In this document: positions 42,256 through 50,892 of the stretch, piece by piece | How positions within the stretch are numbered: position 1 is the first letter of the stretch | Layout: each line of letters begins with the position of its first letter | NCBI RefSeq assembly: GCF_000701345.1 | Contig: NZ_JNIJ01000014.1 | Span: forward strand, 62,001 to 126,000 | Origin: Bradyrhizobium sp. URHD0069 | GTDB lineage: Bacteria; Pseudomonadota; Alphaproteobacteria; Rhizobiales; Xanthobacteraceae | DNA: 64,000 bases | Direction of reading: 5' to 3' | Made by a program: the position numbers and the translations under genes | Notes under the pieces: model-generated | What the model saw: only the letters and a program-made list of their open reading frames with translations | Databases searched by the model: none | What the model was told of the DNA's origin: nothing

Positions 42256-42729
42256 GGCACGCCCGGTCTTTGAATGGCTTTCAAGGAGCTACCGCCGTAC
42301 GGTAAGCGATAAAAGTGCTCCCTTGACTTCATGCCACTCTCCCAGCACTCGGAATTTTTTGGATTACAGCACGGTTCAATGGTCGAGTCGCGGCGCCTCA
42401 CCAATACGTGAATGTCAGTTCCCGGCGGCTGTCGCCAGCAAATGAGCGCTACGGAAGACGCTGCAGGAGCGAGTCGAGCGGGGATCGCATGGTCCGCATG
42501 TCCGCAGTCGCAAACCCCTCTGTGAACCGGTCATAGACCGGTGCCGAAATATCCTTCCCGTACGAAATGTGTAAGTGCGCAGCAGGGACGTGCCGCGCTG
42601 CACGACAGCGACGAAGAAGCACACCCATTCCAGTGACGATCGTCTCATTCAATATCGTGGCAAATATTCGCGGCACAGTCGCGGTCAAGCGCTGACCAAT
42701 TTCGCATCAGATCGCAATACAGGTGCCAC
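42256..42729. other. Intergenic region between SDR and YWTD genes, with a gene remnant
   Basis: About 470 bases between divergent genes. The minus-strand fragment at 42449-42688 is listed separately. No promoter pair close to consensus was found. Confidence 0.35.
42449..42688 (-). pseudogene. C-terminal remnant of an adenylate cyclase/ATPase-TPR regulator gene
   Basis: The last 30 codons read 'APVYDRFTEGFATADMRTMRSPLDSLL' before the stop. 'YxxFTEGFDTADL...LL' is the usual C-terminal end of large class III adenylate cyclase or ATPase proteins with TPR repeats in this group. The rest of the gene (typically about 1,000 codons) is gone. Confidence 0.5.
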
Positions 42730-43647
42730 ATGTCTGAAGCCGTCAAGAAGAACAATCGAAGCGCTCGCGCCAGCGCCGTCGCCCCTCGTCTCTTTGTTCT
42801 TGAGATTAACGCCGGCCGCATTCACTCCATGAATACGGACGGTTCCGACCGAAAGACCATCGTGACGGACTGCCATTTGCCCGACGGCATCGTCATCGAT
42901 GCTGAGGCTGGCCATATCTACTGGACCAACATGGGCATCCCAAACCTGAATGACGGGTCCATCGAGCGCGTCGACATCGACGGCAAGAACCGCAAGGTCA
43001 TCGTCGCACAGGGAGATACCCACACTCCGAAGCAGATCATCCTCGATAAGAAAGGCGGCAAGCTCTATTGGTGCGACCGCGAGGGCATGCGGGTCATGCG
43101 CTGCAACCTCGACGGCTCGCAGCGGGAGACGCTCATCGAGGCCGGGCGCGGCGAAGCCGACAGCCGGGATTCGACGCGATGGTGCGTTGGGCTGACCATC
43201 GACCCGAAATTCGGACATATCTACTGGACGCAAAAAGGCCCAGACAATGCCGGGCTCGGTCGCCTCTTCCGTGCCAATGTCGAAATTCCCGCCGGCCAAA
43301 CTGCAGCGACCAGGTCCGATATCGAAATCTTCTTCGACCGTCTGCCGGAGCCGATCGATATCGAGCTCGACCACAAGAACCGTGTTCTCTACTGGACCGA
43401 CCGCGGCGACCCTCCGCGCGGCAACACAGTGAACCGGGCCTCGATCGACAACAAGCCTGTCGAGCCAGAGATCGTGGTGACCCATCTCATGGAGGGGATC
43501 GGTATCGCGCTCGACGTTCAAAACGATCGCATGTTCGTGACTGATTTCGCCGGCTCAGTTTACTCCGCACGGCTCGATGGATCCGGTGAACGAAATTTCC
43601 TGTACGCACAAGGCAACCTCACCGGCATTGCCTATGCCGAAGTCTGA
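42730..43647 (+). CDS. YWTD-type beta-propeller protein
   Basis: Protein of 305 residues made of LDL-receptor class B (YWTD) blades: 'HIYWTNMG' near 58-65, 'KLYWCDREG' near 109-117, 'HIYWTQKG' near 162-169 and 'VLYWTDRGD' near 214-222, each followed by a blade with an 'LDG' or 'IDG' turn. No signal peptide is visible, so it is probably cytosolic. It lies 21 bases before the hydroxyacyl-CoA dehydrogenase gene and is likely co-transcribed. Six-bladed relatives include lactonases (SMP-30-like), but the metal ligands of those are not evident here. Confidence 0.8.
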   Translation: MSEAVKKNNRSARASAVAPRLFVLEINAGRIHSMNTDGSDRKTIVTDCHLPDGIVIDAEAGHIYWTNMGIPNLNDGSIERVDIDGKNRKVIVAQGDTHTPKQIILDKKGGKLYWCDREGMRVMRCNLDGSQRETLIEAGRGEADSRDSTRWCVGLTIDPKFGHIYWTQKGPDNAGLGRLFRANVEIPAGQTAATRSDIEIFFDRLPEPIDIELDHKNRVLYWTDRGDPPRGNTVNRASIDNKPVEPEIVVTHLMEGIGIALDVQNDRMFVTDFAGSVYSARLDGSGERNFLYAQGNLTGIAYAEV

Positions 43648-43668
43648 CAAACGCATCGGAGAAATGAC

Positions 43669-44646
43669 ATGACCGATACCAAGCCCATTCGCCGCATCGC
43701 CATCATCGGCACCGGCGTGATCGGCGCGAGCTGGACCGCGCTGTTTCTCGCCAAGGGATTGCAGGTCGTCGCGACGGACATCGCGCCGAACGCAGAAGCC
43801 GCGCTGAGGAAGTTCGTCGAGACCGCCTGGCCGGCGCTCAAGCGATTGGGCCTGTCGCCCGGAGCGTCGCAGTCGAACCTGACGTTCACGGCCGACCTCG
43901 CGCAGGCGCTCCCCGGCGCCGGCCTCGTCCAGGAGAACGGGCCCGAGCGGATCGATTTCAAGCAGAAGCTCTATCGGCAGTTAGACGAGCTGCTGCCGCC
44001 CGACGTGATCATCGCATCAAGCTCGTCGGGGCTCACCATGAGCGGAATTCAGTCGGGCGCCGCGTCCCATCCGGAGCGCTGCGTCATCGCCCATCCGTTC
44101 AATCCGCCGCACCTGATCCCGCTGGTCGAGATTGTCGGCGGGGCAAAGACCTCGGAAGCGACGATCCGGCGCGCAGCGGAATTTTATACGTCGATCGGGC
44201 AGCGGACGGTTCGCCTCAACAAGGAAATGCCGGGGCACGTCGCTAACCGCCTCCAGGCCGCGCTGGCCCGTGAGGTCTATTACCTCGTTGCCGAGGGCGT
44301 CGTGAGCGCCGCCGATGTCGACACGGCTCTCTCCTGGGGGCCGGGCCTGCGCTGGGGCGTTATGGGCAACCTGATGCTCAACCATCTCGGCGGCGGTCCG
44401 GGCGGCATCGAGCACTTCTTCCAACAGTTCACAGGCCCGATGACGGCCTGGTGGAAGACCCTCGGCTCGCCGGTACTAACTCCGGAAGTGCAAAAGAAGC
44501 TCATCAACAGCGTCCATGCCGAGGTCGGATCGCGCACCATCGAGGAGCTGGAGGCGGAGCGCGACGAAGTCCTGCTCGGCCTGATTGAGCTGCGCAACAA
44601 AATTGCCAAGTCGAGCCAAAGGAAATCGACGGAGCCGGTTGCCTGA
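43669..44646 (+). CDS. 3-hydroxyacyl-CoA/L-carnitine dehydrogenase family protein
   Basis: NAD-dependent dehydrogenase of 325 residues. The Rossmann motif 'IAIIGTGVIGASWTALFLAKG' is near 10-30, 'QENGPERIDFKQ' near 87-98, 'IASSSSGLTMSGIQ' near 116-129 and the catalytic His in 'RCVIAHPFNPPHLIPLVEIVGG'. The C-terminal helical domain includes 'LSWGPGLRWGVMGN', which favours the carnitine dehydrogenase/short-chain subgroup. It oxidises a 3-hydroxy compound in the CoA-ester route encoded downstream. Confidence 0.9.
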   Translation: MTDTKPIRRIAIIGTGVIGASWTALFLAKGLQVVATDIAPNAEAALRKFVETAWPALKRLGLSPGASQSNLTFTADLAQALPGAGLVQENGPERIDFKQKLYRQLDELLPPDVIIASSSSGLTMSGIQSGAASHPERCVIAHPFNPPHLIPLVEIVGGAKTSEATIRRAAEFYTSIGQRTVRLNKEMPGHVANRLQAALAREVYYLVAEGVVSAADVDTALSWGPGLRWGVMGNLMLNHLGGGPGGIEHFFQQFTGPMTAWWKTLGSPVLTPEVQKKLINSVHAEVGSRTIEELEAERDEVLLGLIELRNKIAKSSQRKSTEPVA

Positions 44647-44733
44647 GGCCAGGCGCCGCCGGCGAGATCGATCACACATCCGACACGTCCTTCAATTTTT
44701 CCGGCTTTGAAGCCGCAGCCAAAGGAGTCTCAA

Positions 44734-45954
44734 ATGCCCACTGCAGCCGCAGCAAGCAAGATCGCCGCGCCGAAGCCGGTGCCTGTACCCAACGGCGACT
44801 TCTATCAGCTGATCGAGTTTCTCACGCCCGAGGAGAAAGCGGTCGTCAAAAAGGTGCGGGCATATATGGAGACCAAGGTCCAGCCGATCATCAACAATTA
44901 TTGGGCCGATGACGCGTTTCCGTTCGAGCTGCTGCCATCGTTCAAGGAGCTTGGCATCGGCGGGCTCGGCTTTGAGGGCTATGGCTGCGCGGGCGGCAGC
45001 CAGAAGCTATTCGGTTTCGTCGCGATGGAGTTGTCGCGCGTCGACGCGTCGTTCTGCACGTTCTTCGGCGTGCACAGCGGCCTGGCGATGGGCTCGATCT
45101 ATCTCGATGGATCCGAGGAGCAGAAGCAGAAATGGCTGCCTCCGATGGCGCGTTGGGAAAAGATCGGCTGCTTCGGCCTCACCGAGCCGCTGGTCGGTTC
45201 GGGAACGAGCGGCGGTCTGACGACAACGGCCAAGCGTGAAGGCGATACCTGGATTCTCAATGGACAGAAACGGTGGATCGGTAACGCGCCATGGTGCGAC
45301 CTCTCCATCATCTGGGCGCGCGATCTTGCCGACAATCAGGTGAAGGGATTCATCGTCGAGAACAAGTCGACGCCCGGTTTCAGCGTCGAGAAGATTGAGC
45401 ATAAGATTGCGCTCAAGGTGGTCCAGAACGGGCAGATCACCCTCAAGGATGTACGGGTGCCTGAAGCGAACCGCCTGCAGGGCGGCAATTCGTTCCGCGA
45501 TACCGCACGCGTGCTGCGGATGACGCGATACATGGTGGGTTGGGCGTCAACCGGCATCCAGATGGGCGCATTCGAAGCAACTCTCAAGTACGCCCAGGAG
45601 CGACTGCAATTCGGTAAGCCAATCGCTTCGTTCCAGATGATTCAGGATCTGCTCGCCAAGATGCTTGCCAATCTGACCGCGTGCCAGTGCCTGATGCTCC
45701 GCCTGGCGCAGCTTGATGACGAAGGCAAGCTTGGCGACCATCATGCGGCGCTGGCGAAGGCGTTCTGCACGGCGAAATCGCGCGAGACAGTCGCATGGGG
45801 CCGCGAGGTCCTGGGCGGCAACGGCATCGTCACCGACTACAATGTCGCGCGCTTCTTCGCCGATGCCGAGGCGCTGTACTCCTACGAAGGCACCTATCAG
45901 ATGCAAAATCTGATCGTCGGCAAAGCCATCACCGGTCACGGCGCCTTCGTGTGA
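44734..45954 (+). CDS. Acyl-CoA dehydrogenase (glutaryl-CoA dehydrogenase/ACX4-like)
   Basis: FAD enzyme of 406 residues. The ATG at 44734 follows AAAGGAG. N-terminal helical domain about 20-140, middle beta domain with 'GCFGLTEPLVGSGT' near 146-159 (substrate/flavin loop), and C-terminal helices with 'ERLQFGKPIASFQMIQDLLAKM'. The catalytic Glu is in 'SYEGTYQMQNLIVGKAITG' at the end. It introduces a double bond into an acyl-CoA and passes electrons to ETF. Followed by hydratase and CoA-transferase genes, it forms a compact beta-oxidation-like unit. Confidence 0.93.
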   Translation: MPTAAAASKIAAPKPVPVPNGDFYQLIEFLTPEEKAVVKKVRAYMETKVQPIINNYWADDAFPFELLPSFKELGIGGLGFEGYGCAGGSQKLFGFVAMELSRVDASFCTFFGVHSGLAMGSIYLDGSEEQKQKWLPPMARWEKIGCFGLTEPLVGSGTSGGLTTTAKREGDTWILNGQKRWIGNAPWCDLSIIWARDLADNQVKGFIVENKSTPGFSVEKIEHKIALKVVQNGQITLKDVRVPEANRLQGGNSFRDTARVLRMTRYMVGWASTGIQMGAFEATLKYAQERLQFGKPIASFQMIQDLLAKMLANLTACQCLMLRLAQLDDEGKLGDHHAALAKAFCTAKSRETVAWGREVLGGNGIVTDYNVARFFADAEALYSYEGTYQMQNLIVGKAITGHGAFV

Positions 45955-46004
45955 CATCCCAGCGGCGCCGGCGCTCCGACGCCGGCCGCCCCCATCCAGG
46001 AGAT

Positions 46005-46862
46005 ATGACTATGGTTTCGGAAACTGCCTCATTCATCCCTTCGCCCGCAACAGTACCCAACTCCTTGCCCAGAGCGGCGTTGGCGCTTGCGAACGTCCGG
46101 TACGAAAAGAAGGATTCGATCGCCTACGTGACGGTCAATCGGCCCAAGGTGCTCAACGCGCTCAATACGCCGACCTGGACCGATCTGCAGGCCGCATTCG
46201 AGGATGCAAAGGCCGACGCGTCTGTGCGCGGCGTGATCCTGACCGGCGCGGGCGACAAGGCTTTCATCGCCGGCGCAGATATCAGTGAACTTGCGCATGT
46301 CGACGCCTACGATGCGGAGGAATCCAGCCGCTTCGGACAGGGTGTGCTGGACCTCATCGAAAATCTCGGCAAGCCGGTGATCGCGGCGATCAATGGCTTT
46401 GCGCTTGGCGGAGGCTGCGAGACGGCAATGGCTTGCACGATGAGGATCGCAGCAGAGCATGCCAAATTTGGGCAACCCGAAGTCAAGCTGGGCCTGTTGC
46501 CCGGCGGTGGCGGAACGCAGCGTTTGCCGCGCCTGGTGGGAAAGGGGCGTGCACTACAGCTGATCCTCACAGGCGAGCCGATTTCCGCGCAGGAAGCCTA
46601 TCGCATTGGCCTCGTCAATGAAGTCGTTTCTGCAGCCAGTTTGATTGACCGTGCAGAGACGATCCTTAAGCAGATCATGGCTAACGCGCCGATCGCTGTG
46701 AAGTTCTCGCTGGAAGCCGCGAACAAGGGGATGGAGACCGGCCAAAGCGAAGGCCTTGCATTGGAAGCTTCCTACTTCGGCATTTGCGCCGCCACCGAAG
46801 ACAAGAAGGAAGGTACCTCCGCCTTCCTCGAAAAACGTACGCCGCAGTTTCGAGGTCGGTGA
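46005..46862 (+). CDS. Enoyl-CoA hydratase/isomerase family protein (first)
   Basis: Crotonase-fold enzyme of 285 residues. The ATG at 46005 (then a second ATG at 46011) follows CAGGAG. It shows '[12 protein letters not shown]' near 86-97 (acyl-CoA CoA pocket/oxyanion), '[19 protein letters not shown]' near 127-145 (second oxyanion strand) and '[17 protein letters not shown]', with both catalytic Glu positions kept ('GQPEVKLG'). It should hydrate the product of the upstream acyl-CoA dehydrogenase. An N-terminal extension of about 25 residues is unusual. Confidence 0.92.
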   Translation: MTMVSETASFIPSPATVPNSLPRAALALANVRYEKKDSIAYVTVNRPKVLNALNTPTWTDLQAAFEDAKADASVRGVILTGAGDKAFIAGADISELAHVDAYDAEESSRFGQGVLDLIENLGKPVIAAINGFALGGGCETAMACTMRIAAEHAKFGQPEVKLGLLPGGGGTQRLPRLVGKGRALQLILTGEPISAQEAYRIGLVNEVVSAASLIDRAETILKQIMANAPIAVKFSLEAANKGMETGQSEGLALEASYFGICAATEDKKEGTSAFLEKRTPQFRGR

Positions 46863-46899
46863 GGCAGCCGCCGTACACAGCGATTCAGAAAGGAAAGCC

Positions 46900-48126
46900 A
46901 TGGCAAGCAACAACATTTTCTCAGGACTGAAAGTGGTGGACTTGGCGAGCTTCATCGCCGGTCCCAGCGCCGCAGTGATCCTGTCGGACTTCGGCGCTGA
47001 CGTCATCAAAGTGGAGCCCCCGAACGGCGACCTATGGCGAATTGCGAACCACCTGCCGCCGCAGCCGGTCTCCGAGGATGCCTACCCTTGGCACCTCGCC
47101 AATCGCAACAAGCGCGGCGTCGCTCTTGATCTGAAATCTCCGAGCGCGCAGCAAGTTCTCGAAAAACTCGTCAAATGGGCTGACGTGCTCATCGTCAATA
47201 CACCGCATCCCGCGCGCGCACGATTGAAGCTCGAATATCAGGATGTGGTGTGGTGGAATCCGCGCCTCATCTACGCCGACATCTCGGGCTTCGGCGACAA
47301 GGGACCTGATGCTGATCTTCCCGGCTTTGACATCACGTCGTACTGGGCACGCAGCGGATTGCTGTCGATGACGCGCGATGCCGATGCGCCGCCGACCTGG
47401 CCGGTCGCCGGCAGCGGTGACAATGCCACCGCCGTCGGGCTTTATTCGGCGATCGTCACCGCCCTTTATCGTCGCGAGCGCACCGGCGAGGGGGCGCATG
47501 TCACGACCTCGCTTCTCGCCGAAGGCGTGTGGTCCGCCAGCGTTTCGATCCAGGCCGCGCTGTGCGATGCGAAATTCTTCGGGCTGCACGATCGCAAGAA
47601 TCCTGCGAATGCGGCAATGAACGTCTATCGCGCCAAGGATGACACGTGGTTCGTCCTCATCGTCACACCCGACAAGCTGGCAGCCGTCGCCAAGGCCATC
47701 GGCCGCCCTGATCTCCTGACCGATCCGCGGTTCTCCGATCCGGCGAAGTTGACGTCGAATATGCCGCAGCTCACGTCGATCCTCGACAAGATCTTCTGCG
47801 CCGAGCCGATGGCCCATTGGTACGAGGTGTTCAACGGCGTTCACGTGACGTTCGGCGCGGTGCGTGGGCCGCAAGAGGTGGTCAACGATCCCCAGCTCCA
47901 GGCGAATGACATCATCGTTCCGCTTGAAGGCGCCGGCGGCAAGCTGACGTCCACAATCAGCAGCCCGCTTCAGGTGCATGGCGTCGCCAAGGTGTCCGCG
48001 AAGCGCGCCCCAAAGATTGGAGAACACAACGACGAGGTTCTCCGGCAGCTCGGATTTAGCGCCGTCGAAATCGATGGTTTGCGTGCGAGCGGCGCCATTC
48101 CGAAAGCAAAGGAACATGCGGCTTAG
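46900..48126 (+). CDS. Class III CoA-transferase (CaiB/BaiF family)
   Basis: CoA-transferase of 408 residues that activates a carboxylic acid using another CoA thioester. The ATG at 46900 follows AGGAAAG. Family blocks: 'LKVVDLASFIAGPSAAVILSDFGADVIKVEPPNGD' at the N-terminus, 'NKRGVALDLKS', and 'FGDKGPDADLPGFDITSYWARSG', with Asp144 as likely catalytic residue. It is probably the first step of the pathway encoded here, although placed fourth in the gene order. It sits between two enoyl-CoA hydratase genes. Confidence 0.93.
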   Translation: MASNNIFSGLKVVDLASFIAGPSAAVILSDFGADVIKVEPPNGDLWRIANHLPPQPVSEDAYPWHLANRNKRGVALDLKSPSAQQVLEKLVKWADVLIVNTPHPARARLKLEYQDVVWWNPRLIYADISGFGDKGPDADLPGFDITSYWARSGLLSMTRDADAPPTWPVAGSGDNATAVGLYSAIVTALYRRERTGEGAHVTTSLLAEGVWSASVSIQAALCDAKFFGLHDRKNPANAAMNVYRAKDDTWFVLIVTPDKLAAVAKAIGRPDLLTDPRFSDPAKLTSNMPQLTSILDKIFCAEPMAHWYEVFNGVHVTFGAVRGPQEVVNDPQLQANDIIVPLEGAGGKLTSTISSPLQVHGVAKVSAKRAPKIGEHNDEVLRQLGFSAVEIDGLRASGAIPKAKEHAA

Positions 48127-48210
48127 CGTGACGACACTGTCGGGGGCGGCGGGAGCCGCCCCGAACCTCGACTTGCAGTGAAATTCACCAAAGGCAACAG
48201 GACGTCGACA

Positions 48211-48996
48211 ATGGATGATATTGTTACCGAACAGACAGGAAGCATCCTGCGCGTCCAGTTGAACCGCCCGACAAAGCGGAATGCGATGACCTCAGCCATG
48301 TACCTGGCCCTCGCAGGCATCTTCAACGAGGCGGCGAACGACGAGAACACGTGTGTTGTCCTTTGGCATGGCGCGGGGGATTCGTTCTGCGCGGGCAACG
48401 ATATCGAGGATTTTCTCAAGAATCCTCCAGGGCCAGGCGAATCGCCACAGGCCGGCCTCATGAATGCATTGGTCAACTTCGACAAGCCGCTGGTCGCGGC
48501 GGTCCACGGCGCCGCCATCGGTGGCGGCACCACCATGCTGACGCACTGCGACTTCATCTACGCGGGCGAGAGCACGAAATTCCAGATGCCCTTCATCAAT
48601 CTTGCTGTCGTGCCGGAATTCGGATCGAGCTGCTCCGTGCCGGCGCGGATCGGTCACGTCCGTGCGGCGGAGTTGATTTTGTTGGGAGTTCCCTTCGACG
48701 CCAGGCGCGCTGCGGAGTTGGGTCTCGTTACCCAAGTCGTGTCCGATAAGGACGCGCTGGCGAGAGCGACCGAAACGGCTGGGAAGTTGGCAGCGAAGCC
48801 GGCCGCAGCGCTGCAAGCCAGCAAGAGGCTCATGAAGCAGCCATTTCGCGAGCAGATCAAGGCGGCGATGAAGGCCGAGAATGAAGAGTTCAGCGCGCAA
48901 GTCCGCTCTGAAGACGCAAAAGAGGCGCTTACGGCCTTCTTGGAAAAGCGCAAGCCCGACTTCACGAGGAACATCAAATCTGCAGCGACCGTATAG
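48211..48996 (+). CDS. Enoyl-CoA hydratase/isomerase family protein (second)
   Basis: Crotonase-fold enzyme of 261 residues from the ATG at 48211, with AGGA upstream; a GTG at 48178 is an alternative. 'SFCAGNDIEDFL' near 60-71 and 'AAIGGGTTMLTHCDFIYA' near 100-117 form the oxyanion hole. The middle 'INLAVVPEFGSSCSVPARIG' resembles the isomerase (PaaG/ECI-like) subgroup. With the first hydratase it may handle isomers or successive rounds of the same pathway. Confidence 0.9.
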   Translation: MDDIVTEQTGSILRVQLNRPTKRNAMTSAMYLALAGIFNEAANDENTCVVLWHGAGDSFCAGNDIEDFLKNPPGPGESPQAGLMNALVNFDKPLVAAVHGAAIGGGTTMLTHCDFIYAGESTKFQMPFINLAVVPEFGSSCSVPARIGHVRAAELILLGVPFDARRAAELGLVTQVVSDKDALARATETAGKLAAKPAAALQASKRLMKQPFREQIKAAMKAENEEFSAQVRSEDAKEALTAFLEKRKPDFTRNIKSAATV

Positions 48997-49099
48997 GCAC
49001 GAACAAACGATTCCGCCGACACGCGAACACCGTGATTGAAGAGTCACGGCAAGCCCTCAATGTCTCGCGCAGAGCGGCGCACTCATCAAGGAGGCAAGT

Positions 49100-50038
49100 A
49101 TGCCAGGCATCCACCACGTGACGGCGATCGCCGGCGATCCCCTCAAGAATCTAAGCTTTTACACACGCGATCTCGGGCTGCGCTTTGTCAAGAAGACAGT
49201 CAACTTCGATGATCCGTCGACTTACCACTTCTATTACGGTGACGAGACCGGTAGCCCTGGCACCATCCTGACCTTCTTCCCCTGGACAAACGCCACGGCA
49301 GGCCGGCGCGGTGTTGGCGAAACGCGCCAGACCACCTTCCGCGTTCCGCTACGCTCAATCGGATACTGGACTGAGCGCTTCATCGAGAAGGGAATTCCCT
49401 ACCAAACGCCGGAGAAGCGCTTCGGTGAGTCCGTGCTGCCTTTCACGGATCAGGATGGGATGGCGCTCGCGCTCGTCGGCATCGCCGATGCCGAGAATGA
49501 GCCGGGCTGGAGCAACGAGGATATCCCCTCCGAACATGCGATCCGCGGCTTGCGGGGCGTGACGCTGCTTCTCGACAGCGCGCAGAAGACGGCAGCGATC
49601 CTGACCGATGTGTTCGGCTTCCGCGAGGTCGCCCGTGAAGGATCGGTGATCCGCTTCGCTGCGGCGGGCGACGTGAAAGCCGGCGTGGTCGACATCTACG
49701 AAGCCGCGGGAGTTCTGCGAGGGCACCAGGGACGCGGTTCGGTGCATCACGTCGCCTTCCGCGCCGCGGACGACGTACAGCAGGCGCAAATGACCGAGAA
49801 GCTGATCCGCAGCCACGGCCGGCACCCGACCGAACAGAAGGACCGCAAGTACTTCCGCTCGATCTACTTCCGCGAACCCGGCGGCGTTCTGTTCGAGATC
49901 GCGACCGATATTCCCGGATTTGCGGTCGACGAGCCGGTCGAGGCCCTTGGTCGGGACTTGGAGCTGCCGAACTTTCTCGAACCACGTCGCAAGGAGATCG
50001 AGGGCGTGCTGCCAGTTCTCGAGAACGCGGCGTCGTGA
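49100..50038 (+). CDS. Ring-cleaving dioxygenase-type VOC protein (MhqO-like)
   Basis: Two-domain glyoxalase-fold metalloenzyme of 312 residues. GGAGG lies nine bases before the ATG. The metal-binding residues typical of the family are seen: His in 'GIHHVTAIAG' at the start, His in 'SVHHVAFRA' near 214-222, and Glu in 'GGVLFEIATD' near 267-276. Related proteins act on hydroquinones or other aromatics and often pair with an alpha/beta hydrolase gene, as here, though that partner is broken. Substrate unknown. Confidence 0.88.
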   Translation: MPGIHHVTAIAGDPLKNLSFYTRDLGLRFVKKTVNFDDPSTYHFYYGDETGSPGTILTFFPWTNATAGRRGVGETRQTTFRVPLRSIGYWTERFIEKGIPYQTPEKRFGESVLPFTDQDGMALALVGIADAENEPGWSNEDIPSEHAIRGLRGVTLLLDSAQKTAAILTDVFGFREVAREGSVIRFAAAGDVKAGVVDIYEAAGVLRGHQGRGSVHHVAFRAADDVQQAQMTEKLIRSHGRHPTEQKDRKYFRSIYFREPGGVLFEIATDIPGFAVDEPVEALGRDLELPNFLEPRRKEIEGVLPVLENAAS

Positions 50039-50370
50039 CGAGCAAATTCACCCACCGCTTCGTGCCGTCGAAGGGGAAAGGAGCGTCTCCGCTCCTTCTC
50101 CTGCACGGTACTGGCGGCGACGAAAACGATCTCCTGCAGCTCGGAACCATGGTGTCGCCGAATTCGGCGTTGTTGTCTTCTGGAAGAGGCGGATCGGCGA
50201 AGCCGAGAGGTGCGCCTGGCATCACCAGCGAACATTGCGGGGGGATAATCGATCCCCGCACACATCGAACACTAGATCATGCACACATCCAGGTCAGGGA
50301 CCTGATGAAATTACCTGGCCGCGTCAAGGTAGGCCAGCCGGGAACCGTCACTGGTGGAAAGCGGAGGTAA
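50035..50370 (+). pseudogene. Truncated alpha/beta hydrolase (MhqD/YpfH-like carboxylesterase)
   Basis: The GTG start overlaps the dioxygenase stop (GTGA). The first 50 codons are a good carboxylesterase N-terminus: 'FVPSKGKGASPLLLLHGTGGDENDLLQLGTMVSPNSALLS', with the HGTGGDE oxyanion motif. Homology then stops where 'PRGKV...' is expected, and the rest of the roughly 200-residue enzyme, including the catalytic Ser, Asp and His, is missing. It was probably deleted when the flavodoxin and oxidoreductase genes arrived (inference). Confidence 0.75.
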
Positions 50371-50373
50371 CTC

Positions 50374-50889
50374 GTGAACAATGCCGCCAAGGCTATCCCG
50401 CAGTTCATTCAGCGTCGAGTCCTCCATATCGTCTTTGCCTCGACTAGCGGTCACACGGAGTACGTGGTGGATGCGCTGATCGATTCTTTGAAGAGCATTA
50501 CCCCAGGCTGGGAGATCAAGGAAACGATGGCCGAGAAAGCGCAGCCACAGGATTTGCTAAGCGGAGATGTACTCCTGCTCGCCTCCTCGACCTGGAATAC
50601 AGGAGGCATCGAGGGGCAATTGAATCCACACATGTGGGTGCTGCTCCATGACAAGGCGAAGACTCTGGACTTGGCCGGAAAACCGTGTGCGTGCATCGGA
50701 CTCGGGGACCATCGATACTTCTACACGGCGCGAGCGGCGGATCATTTGCAGCACTACGTTAAGGCCCATCACGGTCGGCTGATTGTTCCAACGCTTAAAA
50801 TCATAGACGAGCCCTACGGCCAGGAGGAGGCAGTAAGAGTTTGGGGCAAACAGTTTGTGGACGCTTCGAAGCCGGCGGGTTGGTGTTAG
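50374..50889 (+). CDS. Flavodoxin-like electron carrier
   Basis: FMN-binding protein of 171 residues. GTG start with GGAGG upstream. The phosphate-binding loop 'VFASTSGHTEYV' is near 20-31, 'LLLASSTWNTGGIEGQL' near 66-82 (first FMN-stacking loop) and 'GLGDHRYFYTARAADHL' near 109-125 (second loop). The sequence begins with about 15 extra residues. It lies three bases before the 2-oxoacid oxidoreductase gene, so it is probably its electron acceptor or donor in place of ferredoxin. Confidence 0.88.
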   Translation: MNNAAKAIPQFIQRRVLHIVFASTSGHTEYVVDALIDSLKSITPGWEIKETMAEKAQPQDLLSGDVLLLASSTWNTGGIEGQLNPHMWVLLHDKAKTLDLAGKPCACIGLGDHRYFYTARAADHLQHYVKAHHGRLIVPTLKIIDEPYGQEEAVRVWGKQFVDASKPAGWC

Positions 50890-50892
50890 GCG

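Noticed and set aside
42730..48996. Assignment of island 3 as a carnitine pathway
   Set aside because: CaiA-, CaiB- and CaiD-type families plus a carnitine dehydrogenase-like gene are present, but these families are generic and no carnitine transporter or betaine gene is seen.
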